Below the pieces are notes generated by a model. It saw only the letters and a program-made list of their open reading frames with translations. It ran no database searches and was not told where the DNA came from. A stretch of DNA of 64,000 nt, taken from M55B127 sp034521955. Its GTDB lineage: Bacteria; Bacillota; Halanaerobiia; Halanaerobiales; M55B127. The position numbers and the translations under genes were made by a program. Below, one piece after another: positions 1 through 8,137 of the stretch (positions within the stretch are counted from its first letter, which is position 1; each line of letters begins with the position of its first letter). The stretch spans positions 1-64,000 of the forward strand of contig JAXHLT010000001.1 of the NCBI GenBank assembly GCA_034521955.1. Direction: 5' to 3'.

Positions 1-483
1 GTGGTAATTATTACGGTGTGGAATAACCCATTCTTGATAAGGAATTTCTGTAAGGTAATCACCTTTATATAGAACAAGAGCCTTTTTATAAGTTTTTAAT
101 GCTTCCATTGGTTTATTTCTTTTAAGATACTTTGCTTTCTTTGTTAAATTAATAAATTCTTCTACATCAAGCCAGTAATTAGTATTATCATTAAAATAAC
201 ATCGACCATTAGTATTAATGACAAAAGAATCTTTTTTGTTTTTAAATCGTTTCCTTAATCTGTATACTAAATTAGTAATAGAATGTTTTGGACTTTTTAT
301 ATTATCATTTGGCCAAATATCACTACTTATTACTTCTGCGTGCATAATTTTATCTTTTTCAGTAATTAGATACTTAAAAAGTAACCATGGTTTATCATTA
401 ATATTTCTTTTCTCCGAAATCACTTTATCATTATTCATTACCTTAAAATTACCAAGTGTAAATATCTTTAACTCGTTTTCCAT
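1..483 (-). CDS. SARP/BTAD-family transcriptional regulator (partial, N-terminal 161 residues)
   Basis: The reading frame starts at ATG 483-481 and runs off the left edge, so the 3' part is missing. The first ~95 residues look like an OmpR/PhoB-type winged helix (MENELKIFTLGNFKV at the start, then ISSDIWPNDN and a YRLRKRF recognition-helix region). From ~105 residues on begins a bacterial transcriptional activation domain (WLDVEEF, ALVLYKGDYLTEIP, QEWV). The same architecture is seen in the second regulator at 18891-20021. It is divergent from the Fap-like operon, with a phased-repeat operator in the 440-bp gap, so it is the likely activator of that operon (inference). Confidence 0.82.
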   Translation of the reverse strand, partial: MENELKIFTLGNFKVMNNDKVISEKRNINDKPWLLFKYLITEKDKIMHAEVISSDIWPNDNIKSPKHSITNLVYRLRKRFKNKKDSFVINTNGRCYFNDNTNYWLDVEEFINLTKKAKYLKRNKPMEALKTYKKALVLYKGDYLTEIPYQEWVIPHRNNYH

Positions 484-683
484 TTTATAATCACCGCTAA
501 TCTCCATATTTTAAAGGAGGGTGATATATATAATATTGTTTTACTTATTTAATTTGGATGTATATAAATATATATTAAAATATTAGTATTTTCCTTTAAT
601 GTAATTAAATTTTAACAAACCTGAGTTTTTTTATCAAGTTTTATACCATATGTAATTTAACTTCAACCCATTTTAATTATCAT

Positions 684-830
684 ATGATTTTTTTATGATT
701 ATATTTATAATATATTTTACATCAATTCTTTTTTTGTCTTTTATTTCAATATTTTTACATTTATTAATCTATTTTTATGATTTTTATATGATTTTTTTGT
801 AATAATTATTTAACTTCCTGGTGTTATTAT
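684..830 (+). promoter_or_regulatory. Phased-repeat operator and promoter of the Fap-like operon
   Basis: Three heptamers lie at 772-778 (TTTTTAT), 783-789 (TTTATAT) and 794-800 (TTTTTGT), an 11-bp period, with GATT in the first two 4-bp spacers. A -10-like TATTAT follows at 825-830, 24 bp after the last heptamer. A second pair of ATGATT words at 684 and 695 is also spaced by 11 bp. SARP activators are known to bind direct heptamer repeats separated by 4 bp. The remainder of the 484-925 gap is AT-rich and I see no gene in it. Confidence 0.6.
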
Positions 831-925
831 ATAAACAAGCTAAATAAATTAATTAAAAAACAAATATTTTTTGATTGATTAGTTTATTTAGCAAAAAATT
901 ATAAAACTCTAGGAGGGTTTAAATA

Positions 926-1441
926 ATGAAAAAACTATTAGGTATTGGTACAGCTTTAATGTTGGCATTGGTATTAGTGGCAGTTCCTGTTTTAGCTGAT
1001 GGTCCTGGTTGGGGAGGTCCTCCAAGTGGTGGATTTGAATTTTTAGAAACAGAAGATTTAGTTTTTGATGAAGTAGAAATAGAAGATTTATTTATTATGT
1101 CAAAAGAATATCAAAGAGATGATGTAATTACTAATAATGCATTTTACAATGTAGAAGGTATTACAACAGTTCAGCTTTCAGCTGGTAATGCTAATGTTTT
1201 AGAAACAAATGTAGATATAACTACTTTAGCATTAGCAAGTGATTTAGATCTAAGTGCTCAAGAAATAGAAATTGAAGATATAAAATTCTTAGAAAAAGAA
1301 TACAGTAGATCAGATGTTATTTCCGGTCATGCATTCCAAGGAGCAACTGGTATAACTACAGTTAATATGTCTTCCGGTAATGCAAATGTTCTACAAGCTA
1401 ATATTGGTGTAAATATTGGTGGAATGGGAATGGGATATTAA
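926..1441 (+). CDS. Secreted repeat protein, Fap-like amyloid subunit (FapB/FapC-like)
   Basis: 171 residues with a clear signal peptide (MKKLLGIGTALMLALVLVAVPVLA). The mature part holds two copies of one unit: NAFYNVEGITTVQLSAGNAN around residues 71-90 and HAFQGATGITTVNMSSGNAN around 133-152, each followed by VL and a short beta-like segment. Each unit is preceded by an acidic stretch ending KEY(Q/S)R(D/S)DVI. The A-x3-GI-x-VN-x2-SGN-x-N pattern resembles the glycine/asparagine repeats of Pseudomonas FapB/FapC fibre subunits. Start ATG has a strong AGGAGG site (912-917). The neighbours are a FapD-like C39 protein and a FapF-like barrel, which supports a fibre-subunit role. Family assignment is by pattern and context, not by search. 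Confidence 0.68.
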   Translation: MKKLLGIGTALMLALVLVAVPVLADGPGWGGPPSGGFEFLETEDLVFDEVEIEDLFIMSKEYQRDDVITNNAFYNVEGITTVQLSAGNANVLETNVDITTLALASDLDLSAQEIEIEDIKFLEKEYSRSDVISGHAFQGATGITTVNMSSGNANVLQANIGVNIGGMGMGY

Positions 1442-1470
1442 TAAGTAGTTAATAAATTATAAATTAATTG

Positions 1471-1504
1471 TAATAAGCAGGGTAATTAAATACCCTGCTT
1501 ATTA
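1471..1504 (+). terminator. Intercistronic 14-bp perfect hairpin
   Basis: TAATAAGCAGGGTA (1471-1484) pairs perfectly with TACCCTGCTTATTA (1491-1504) around a 6-nt loop. It lies between the amyloid-like subunit and fapD and lacks a long T-run, so it probably acts as a partial terminator or an mRNA 3' stabiliser that keeps subunit expression above that of the downstream genes (inference). Confidence 0.65.
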
Positions 1505-1541
1505 TCAATAATTACTAGCTGCTTATAAAGGAGGAGATACG

Positions 1542-2234
1542 ATGAGAAAAAAAATCAAATTAATAATCATTATCTTTACACTACTAACTCTTATAAGTAG
1601 TAGTACAAATGCAGGAAATATCAACTTTAATATAATCTCCTCTGGCATAAAAATCAATAGAACAGTTAAGAGTAAAACAGAAATACGTTTTGATAACATT
1701 ATTAAACAAAAATATGATGTTAGTTGTGGATCAGCTGCTCTTGCTACAATATTTAATTACTATTATGATGATAAAATTACTGAACAAGAAATAATAGATA
1801 CAATAAAAAACTTTAAAAATATAAGTACACTTGAAAATAGTTCTGGATTTACTCTACTAGATTTAAAAAATGCAGCTGAACTATATAATTACAATGCATA
1901 TGGTCTTAAAGGTTCTTTAAATCAAATAAAAAATATTAGTCTACCAATGATTGTTTTATTAAACTCACCACAAGGTCCACACTTTGTGGTTATAAAAAAC
2001 ATTACAGATAATCAAGTAAATCTAGCTGACCCAGCATTAGGTAATATTACTTTAGAAATTAATGAATTTAAAGAACAATGGAACAATATTGTTCTAGCAA
2101 TTGAAAGTAAGACTAAATCAGGAAGAAATAATTTCAGTAAAAAAAATACCCCTAAAGTAGTTAATCCTGATAAATTAGCAAATAAATTAAGTAGTACATG
2201 GATAGAAACACCTGTTAACTTTAATGAATTTTAA
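1542..2234 (+). CDS. fapD: C39-family peptidase-like protein, FapD-like
   Basis: 230 residues with an N-terminal signal/anchor segment (residues ~5-24). The core matches a C39 cysteine peptidase: the nucleophile in QKYDVSCGSAALATIFNYYY (Cys ~61), His in GPHFVVIKNI (~147) and Asp in LADPALG (~161). FapD of the Fap amyloid system is a stand-alone C39-like protein needed for fibre export, and this gene sits between two Fap-repeat proteins and a FapF-like barrel. AAGGAGGAGA lies just before the ATG. It could also be an unrelated secreted C39 peptidase, but the context argues against that. Confidence 0.75.
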   Translation: MRKKIKLIIIIFTLLTLISSSTNAGNINFNIISSGIKINRTVKSKTEIRFDNIIKQKYDVSCGSAALATIFNYYYDDKITEQEIIDTIKNFKNISTLENSSGFTLLDLKNAAELYNYNAYGLKGSLNQIKNISLPMIVLLNSPQGPHFVVIKNITDNQVNLADPALGNITLEINEFKEQWNNIVLAIESKTKSGRNNFSKKNTPKVVNPDKLANKLSSTWIETPVNFNEF

Positions 2235-2265
2235 TACAAAAAATGTTTTGTAAAGGAGGGAAATC

Positions 2266-2637
2266 ATGAAAAATAGATATAAAATTTGGGGAGTATTCCT
2301 TGTTTTATTAATGATTTCAATCATTTCTTTTCAAGTTTCATCTTCAAATATCCCGGATGGTTTAACTAAAATAGATGATAACGGTTTAGAACAAATACAA
2401 GGTATGGGACAGAGTTTTAGCATTGAACAGATTAATTCATCTGAATATAGTTTCAGCTATAGTGGTAATCAAGATAATGCTTTTCAACATGCATCTGGGA
2501 TAATGAATATCACAAATATCTCTGGTAATGAAAACATTATTAATAATATTATTGATCTTGAATTAAATATATATAATTTAGATGGAATTACAAGTTTAGA
2601 TATAGATCAACTGAAAAATGCTCTGGACTTAGAATAA
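2266..2637 (+). CDS. Small secreted protein with one Fap-type repeat (minor subunit candidate)
   Basis: 123 residues. A hydrophobic N-terminus (MKNRYKIWGVFLVLLMISII) is followed by LTKIDDNGLEQIQGMGQ, then one unit NAFQHASGIMNITNISGNEN that aligns with the two units of the 926-1441 protein. Strong AAGGAGGG site 9 bp before ATG. A terminator follows directly. By position and repeat it would be a minor subunit or nucleator such as FapB or FapE. The L-x2-I-x-G-x-G segment near residue 45 resembles leaders cleaved by C39 peptidases, but that is only a suggestion. Confidence 0.62.
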   Translation: MKNRYKIWGVFLVLLMISIISFQVSSSNIPDGLTKIDDNGLEQIQGMGQSFSIEQINSSEYSFSYSGNQDNAFQHASGIMNITNISGNENIINNIIDLELNIYNLDGITSLDIDQLKNALDLE

Positions 2638-2650
2638 TAATATCATATAT

Positions 2651-2676
2651 CCTCCATTAAAATGGAGGGTTTTTCT
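2651..2676 (+). terminator. Intrinsic terminator between minor subunit and barrel gene
   Basis: CCTCCATT / AATGGAGG stem followed by GTTTTTCTTT. The barrel gene begins only 30 bp downstream, so read-through is presumably needed for its expression. Confidence 0.75.
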
Positions 2677-2707
2677 TTATATATTATAAAACAAGAAGGT
2701 GTTAACA

Positions 2708-3562
2708 ATGAAAATAAAAAAAATATTATTATCAATAATTATGGTTTCTTTAATTTTAATAACATCAATTAGTAATATAAGTGCTGAAAATCCATTTAAA
2801 GCAGGAGTTTCTGTTAAATACACTCATAGTTCTAATAATAGATTAGATGTAAGTGGTTATAGTGTTGTTGAGGTTGTAAATATTGGAAAATTGGAAGTAA
2901 GAAAAATTAAAAGAGATATTCTATCTACTAACTTTAAATTAAGTTATTTCAAACCTGAATATAGTGTGGAAGTTGTAATACCCTATATATATCAACGAGA
3001 GAGTATTATTAAATATGCAGATACTACTGAGGAAGGAGAACCTACTGAAGAGTTGAATTATGCCAATGGTTTAGGAGATGTAATGCTTAACTTTCAAAAA
3101 AGTATATTTAGTAATAACCAGCATTTAAACTTTGGTATTAAAACAACAACAGGAAATAGTAATAATTCAAATATTAACTTTGGTACTGGACATTATGGAG
3201 TAAAAATTGGATATAGTCACTTTAAACAAAATGATCCAGTAGTATTTTTTGGTAGTATTAATTACTTTCATAATATAGAAAACAATGGGGTAAATCCAGG
3301 AGATACAATAAACTATTCTGTAGGAGCTGCTTATGCTTTAACACAAACATTATCAATAAATACAAGATTAGAACACTCTATAACAAGTTCTCTTTATCAA
3401 AATGATAATAAAATTATAGGTTCTAATATAAACTCTGCAAAACTATATCTTAATACAAGTTATGTAAATAATAATTCTGAATTGGATTTTTCACTAGGAA
3501 TTGGGTTAACAGAAGATTCCCCCGATTTTTCAATACAAATAAATAAGCCATATTATTTTTGA
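2708..3562 (+). CDS. fapF: Outer-membrane beta-barrel protein, FapF-like
   Basis: About 284 residues with a signal peptide, rich in alternating amphipathic strands and ending in the aromatic residue Phe, as expected for an outer-membrane barrel. Segments such as NGLGDVMLNFQ, GTGHYGVKIGYSH, DPVVFFGSINYFHNI and GVNPGDTINYSVGAAYALT match the signature order of FapF, the trimeric pore that secretes Fap amyloid. GTG at 2699 is possible, but AAGGTG (2697-2702) precedes ATG 2708 at normal spacing, so 2708 is preferred. It lacks the long N-terminal coiled-coil plug of Pseudomonas FapF. An outer-membrane pore also implies a diderm envelope. Confidence 0.74.
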   Translation: MKIKKILLSIIMVSLILITSISNISAENPFKAGVSVKYTHSSNNRLDVSGYSVVEVVNIGKLEVRKIKRDILSTNFKLSYFKPEYSVEVVIPYIYQRESIIKYADTTEEGEPTEELNYANGLGDVMLNFQKSIFSNNQHLNFGIKTTTGNSNNSNINFGTGHYGVKIGYSHFKQNDPVVFFGSINYFHNIENNGVNPGDTINYSVGAAYALTQTLSINTRLEHSITSSLYQNDNKIIGSNINSAKLYLNTSYVNNNSELDFSLGIGLTEDSPDFSIQINKPYYF

Positions 3563-3576
3563 TAAATAATATGGCT
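3546..3576. terminator. Bidirectional terminator between convergent genes
   Basis: AGCCATATTATTT (3546-3558) pairs with AAATAATATGGCT (3564-3576), a 13-bp stem that overlaps the stop codon of the barrel gene. It serves both this operon and the convergent cyclase gene. Confidence 0.7.
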
Positions 3577-3586
3577 ATTCAAATAA

Positions 3587-5371
3587 TCAACATTTACATT
3601 TCATCTGATACATCTTGTAATCTGCCTCTTTAAAAACATTTTCTAGTTTGTTTTCTTTGTTTTTCTTAATTGCATATCCTGTTGAAATTCCAACAGGATA
3701 ATGTAATTTTTCATCTAACTTATTCACATTTGTTTGAATTCTTTTTTCAATTTGTTTAACTTCTTCTTCGTTTGTATCTGGTAAAAGTATAGCAAATTCG
3801 TCTCCACCAACTCTAGCCAGAATATCTTCCTGTCTTACTGCTTTTTTTATTTCTTTGGCTACAGTCTTAATATATTGATCACCTTTAGCATGACCATATT
3901 GATCATTTACCTTTTTTAATCCATTTATATCACACATTATAATACTAATTGGCAGTTTTCTTGATTTATTTAATCTTTCCATTTCACTTTCAAAAAATCT
4001 TCTGTTGTATAAACCTGTCATTTGATCATGAAATGAAAGATATTTTATCTTTTTTTCTTCTCTTTTACGCTGAGTAATATTATTGTATATAGCATAGATT
4101 CCAATCTGGCCTTCATCTAATTTTATAGGAAAAGCATGAATTGAAACAAAGATCTTTTTATCATTTTTGGTTTTTCTTATTGATTCCGTTTTAATATCTT
4201 TATTAGTAATCACCTGATCTGAATATTTTTTTCCTTCTCTTTTTTTATTTTCGGGTACAATAAGGTCATCTATATCTTTACCTTTAACTTCATCATTTTT
4301 ATATCCGAATACCTTTTCAAAACTTTTGTTTATTTTTAAAATATTATTATCATTATCCAGTAAAGCTATTGCTTCAGTGGATTCATCAAATAGTTGTTGA
4401 AAGTATGCTTTTTGTTTTCTTAGACTTCTTTCTGTTCTTTTTCTTTTAGAAATATCATTATATATCGCATAAATTCCGATTTGTCCCTTGTCTAATCTGA
4501 TTGGGAAGGAATGGACATCAACAAATATTCTATCTCCATCTTTTGTTTTTCTAAAAGTTTCTAACCTCACCTCTTCTCCATCAATATTTTTTTGAGTATT
4601 TCTAATACCCTCTTCCCTTTTTTCTTCAGGTGTGATTAGATCATCAATATTTTTTCCTTTAACATATTCAGCATTATATCCAAATGTTTTTTCAAAACTC
4701 TTATTGGCCTGGATAATCTTACTCTCATTATCCAGTAATGCAATTGCAAGAGTAGCTTCATCAAAAAGCTGTTGAAAGTAGGCTCTTTGTTCTTTAAGTT
4801 TTCTTTCAATATCTTTTCTATAAAAAGCCTCTGTTATATTTAATAAATAATTTAAGATGTTTTTATCTTCTATATCATAGTTATCGGGATTACCAGGTTT
4901 TATATCTAATGTAATACCTCCGATCGGTTTATCTTTAAAAAATAGATCAAAAGTAATTGAACTTTTTATAGGTTTTGAGGCTTCTATTAACTTTTCAAAA
5001 TTATTTTGATCAACACCTTTTTTTGTCAGGTTAATAACTTCACTAATAATAGTAACTTCATTTCTGCGATCTGATAGTTGAAATACTTCTTCAATAATTG
5101 ATAGTTCTTTAAGCATTTTAATATCATGCCCTACAGCATCTAAAAACTGAACCTTACCATCAATATATTTATAGACACTACCATAATCAGCTTTTTCAAT
5201 AAGATCCATTGCAGTTTCTAATAAGTAGATCCAAAACTTTCTATCTTTTTCTATACTTATTTCATTTAACTTATTAGAAAAGTCAATTATTCTCTTAAAA
5301 CTATTATTTAAGTGTCTAACTCTTTGGCTTAACCTATTATTTTCTTTTTTTAATCTTTGTAGTTTATCCAT
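3587..5371 (-). CDS. Diguanylate cyclase with GAF-like and two PAS domains
   Basis: 594 residues, no membrane segment, so a cytosolic sensor. Order: short coiled coil (1-30), GAF-like domain (~35-190), PAS 1 (~195-310), PAS 2 (~320-435), GGDEF domain (~440-594). The two PAS domains are near-duplicates (QLFDEATLAIALLDN / QLFDESTEAIALLDN). The catalytic GGDEF motif (about 522-526) is intact, and RQED five residues before it is the product-inhibition RxxD site, so it should make c-di-GMP with feedback control. It lies between the Fap-like operon and the HD-GYP gene, beside genes with c-di-GMP riboswitches. Confidence 0.93.
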   Translation of the reverse strand: MDKLQRLKKENNRLSQRVRHLNNSFKRIIDFSNKLNEISIEKDRKFWIYLLETAMDLIEKADYGSVYKYIDGKVQFLDAVGHDIKMLKELSIIEEVFQLSDRRNEVTIISEVINLTKKGVDQNNFEKLIEASKPIKSSITFDLFFKDKPIGGITLDIKPGNPDNYDIEDKNILNYLLNITEAFYRKDIERKLKEQRAYFQQLFDEATLAIALLDNESKIIQANKSFEKTFGYNAEYVKGKNIDDLITPEEKREEGIRNTQKNIDGEEVRLETFRKTKDGDRIFVDVHSFPIRLDKGQIGIYAIYNDISKRKRTERSLRKQKAYFQQLFDESTEAIALLDNDNNILKINKSFEKVFGYKNDEVKGKDIDDLIVPENKKREGKKYSDQVITNKDIKTESIRKTKNDKKIFVSIHAFPIKLDEGQIGIYAIYNNITQRKREEKKIKYLSFHDQMTGLYNRRFFESEMERLNKSRKLPISIIMCDINGLKKVNDQYGHAKGDQYIKTVAKEIKKAVRQEDILARVGGDEFAILLPDTNEEEVKQIEKRIQTNVNKLDEKLHYPVGISTGYAIKKNKENKLENVFKEADYKMYQMKCKC

Positions 5372-5452
5372 GGTATTGCCCCTTTTTAGTGAAGTTTGTT
5401 ATTATTTTAATTACTAAAAAGAAAATTGTCAACAATTAATACTTTTAAAACT

Positions 5453-6031
5453 TTAGTCTGTTAATGTATTAAAAAGATTTAAATTATTTTTTAGTTTTTC
5501 TCCATCCATTAAATCTTTTAAAGCATCAATATAATTTTTATTCTCTAAACCTTCAAAAATACCTTTTTTAGCTAGTTCTGCTAATAAAACAACATTTTGC
5601 ATTCTTGCATCATCTAAATCTTCCTTATAAACTTCTATAACTTCTGCATCTATTTTTTTAGCAGCATCTATAATATCTTCTTTTTTGGTTTCTTTAACAT
5701 TCTCTAATCTAACATCTAAAGTCTGCCAGGAAGTGTTATAATAGATTAACTTTCCTTTTTGTTTTAGATAATTTTGAACTGCTCTTAAAGCTTCTGTTCT
5801 TTCTAATGCAATAGCTACATCAGCGGTATTTTTTCTTATTAGGGGTGAGTATATGTTATCACCAGCTCTTAAGTGTGATTGTACCGTTCCACCTCTTTGT
5901 GCTAATCCGTGTGTATCAACACCTAATACATTAATATTAGCATAGTCAAAAGCTCTAATGAGTACTTCACTTAATAAACCAATACCCTGGCCTCCAACTC
6001 CAATCATATAAACATTTAAATTCTTAGACAT
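5453..6031 (-). CDS. iorB: Indolepyruvate:ferredoxin oxidoreductase, beta subunit
   Basis: 192 residues of the 2-oxoacid:acceptor oxidoreductase gamma/beta fold, with GVGGQGIGLLSEVLIRA near the N-terminus and GVDTHGLAQRGGTVQSHLR typical of IorB. With IorA it oxidatively decarboxylates aryl pyruvates from aromatic amino acids to aryl-acetyl-CoA and reduces ferredoxin. The start overlaps the iorA stop by one base (TAATG), implying translational coupling. Confidence 0.93.
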   Translation of the reverse strand: MSKNLNVYMIGVGGQGIGLLSEVLIRAFDYANINVLGVDTHGLAQRGGTVQSHLRAGDNIYSPLIRKNTADVAIALERTEALRAVQNYLKQKGKLIYYNTSWQTLDVRLENVKETKKEDIIDAAKKIDAEVIEVYKEDLDDARMQNVVLLAELAKKGIFEGLENKNYIDALKDLMDGEKLKNNLNLFNTLTD

Positions 6032-7911
6032 TATTTATTCCCCCTTTGTATTGAACCTATTGCATTTACAGGACAGGTTTGAATACAGGAACCATCTCCG
6101 ATACATAAATCATCGTTTACTGTAACAACCCCGTTTTTATCAATACTAAATGAAGGACAGCCAAATACCTTTACACATTCATGGATTTGTTCACAGGTTT
6201 CTTGATCAATTCTTGCCTTATTGTCTTTATAGTTACCGCGCCTTCTTGCTTCTCTAGTAAATTTAAGCATACAGGGATGAGTAGCAATTACAACACTAAA
6301 ACCTTTTTCAGCAACAGCTTTTTTGACAATTTCAGTTAATTTAGACTGTGCATAGGTGTCAATTTCATAGACATTTTTAACTCCCATTCCTTTTAACATA
6401 TCTTTTATCTCAATTGGTGTTACCTCTTCATTAAAGTTTTCACCTGAACCAGGATGGTTTTGATGACCTGTCATAGCAGTTGTATCATTTTCCATAATTA
6501 CTAATGTAAGGTCATGATCATTAAAGACTGCATTTACAATCCCGGGTAATCCAGCATGAAACATAGTCGAATCACCTAAAAATGCAACTACTTTTCTTTC
6601 ATCATTAAATAGTGACAGTCCAGTTCCGGTTGAAGTAGAATGACCCATTGATAATAAAACTTCACCCATTTCATAGGGAGGTAAAAAACCAAGTGTATGG
6701 CAACCAATATCGGCTACTGTAATATCATCGTCATTAATAGCTTTTTTTATAGCATAGAAAGCAGAACGGTGCCCACAACCCGGACATAACTGAGCAGGCC
6801 TGTTTTCCACTGGTTTATCAAATTGATAAGTGTTTTGTTCTTTAAAGATATTAGGCCAGGTTCTCTGCATTACTTCAAATACCTTATCTGGCGTATATTC
6901 ATTAATCCAGTCTTCAAGATCGGTTTTACCGATAATATTAACATCTATATTGTTTTCAAAAGCTAATACTTTAATTTCTTTTTCTAAAACATTATCAAGT
7001 TCTTCAAGGATTTTAACTTCATCATGTGCTTTTAAAAATTTAATTACTTGATTTTGGGCTAAGGGATAAATCATGCCTAACTTTAATATATCTGCTTTTT
7101 CTTCGACTCCTTCTAAAACATCTTTAAGTGATAAGTAAGGAGCACCCATTGTAATAATACCTTTTTTTGAATTATTATTATCAATCAATTTATTTAAGTC
7201 TAAACTTTCTGAATGATTTTTAACTTCATCAAGTCTTTTTAAAGCCCTTCTTTTCATTGGAAAGACTTTTGATGTAATAGGAACATAGTTTTCATCTTTA
7301 CTAGAAAATTTAGGTGTTTTATCAAAATCTTTAGGAGTATAATTTTTGAAATTAACTTTTTGTTTAGCATGACAAACATGAGTAGTTAATCTTAAAATTA
7401 TAGGCATTTCTTTTTCTTGTGAAAGTTCAACAGCTTTTTTATAGTATTCATAAACTTCTTGTGGATTAGATGGTTCAAAAACCGGTATATATGATAGATG
7501 AGCTAAATGTCTATTATCCTGTTCATTTTGTGATGAATTAGCTCCAGGATCATCCCCTATAACTATAACCATCCCCCCTATTAATTTCATTAATCCTAAC
7601 TGTACAAAACTATCAGCAGCAACATTTAGTCCAACACTTTTAAAAAATACAGTTGATAAATGACCATTTATTGATGCACCAAAAGCAATCTCAGTTGCAA
7701 CTTTCTCATTTGTAGAAAATTCAAAGTAAAAAGGACGTTTTTCTTTTGGAATACTTCTAATTGCTTCTGCTGTTTCTGGCATTGGAGAACCGGGATAAGA
7801 AGTAATTACTCTAGTATGTGTTTCAATCATTGCTCTAACTAAAGCAGTATTACCCATAACAATCTCTGATTGACTATCTTTGTTTAAAAGCATCTCTCCC
7901 ATTGATTTCAT
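6031..7911 (-). CDS. iorA: Indolepyruvate:ferredoxin oxidoreductase, alpha subunit
   Basis: About 626 residues. Pyruvate-ferredoxin-type pyrimidine-binding domain (~20-200), linker domain, thiamine-diphosphate domain (CPGCGHRSAFYAIKK; GDSTMFHAGLPGIVNA with the GDS...N Mg site) and a C-terminal ferredoxin-like tail. The tail is unusual: the first cluster reads CEQIHECVKVFGCP, with Ile where the second Cys normally stands, and the second reads CIGDGSCIQTCP, with Asp at that position as in the Pyrococcus furiosus ferredoxin. ATG 7911 with GAGAGGTG upstream is preferred to the TTG five codons earlier. Confidence 0.93.
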   Translation of the reverse strand: MKSMGEMLLNKDSQSEIVMGNTALVRAMIETHTRVITSYPGSPMPETAEAIRSIPKEKRPFYFEFSTNEKVATEIAFGASINGHLSTVFFKSVGLNVAADSFVQLGLMKLIGGMVIVIGDDPGANSSQNEQDNRHLAHLSYIPVFEPSNPQEVYEYYKKAVELSQEKEMPIILRLTTHVCHAKQKVNFKNYTPKDFDKTPKFSSKDENYVPITSKVFPMKRRALKRLDEVKNHSESLDLNKLIDNNNSKKGIITMGAPYLSLKDVLEGVEEKADILKLGMIYPLAQNQVIKFLKAHDEVKILEELDNVLEKEIKVLAFENNIDVNIIGKTDLEDWINEYTPDKVFEVMQRTWPNIFKEQNTYQFDKPVENRPAQLCPGCGHRSAFYAIKKAINDDDITVADIGCHTLGFLPPYEMGEVLLSMGHSTSTGTGLSLFNDERKVVAFLGDSTMFHAGLPGIVNAVFNDHDLTLVIMENDTTAMTGHQNHPGSGENFNEEVTPIEIKDMLKGMGVKNVYEIDTYAQSKLTEIVKKAVAEKGFSVVIATHPCMLKFTREARRRGNYKDNKARIDQETCEQIHECVKVFGCPSFSIDKNGVVTVNDDLCIGDGSCIQTCPVNAIGSIQRGNK

Positions 7912-8137
7912 CAAATCACCTCTCAATTTAAATTGTTTAATTATATATATTTATAGTTCTATTATTATGTATTTTTACCTTCATTTTTTATCTAAACATG
8001 TTTATAAATTTGTTGTATTTATAAATGTGTTGTATAATATATAATAGAAAACAAGAATAGATGATATACTATATATAACTTAAAGATATACGATAAGATA
8101 TTTGAACAATCTGAATAATAAGGAGAGATTACAAATC

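Noticed and set aside
218..490. Plus-strand 90-codon open frame
   Set aside because: Antisense to the partial SARP gene, whose winged-helix and BTAD motifs are clear on the minus strand.
513..580. AAAGGAGGGTGAT ribosome-like site on the plus strand in the 484-925 gap
   Set aside because: Only a 16-codon frame from a TTG follows; no credible product.
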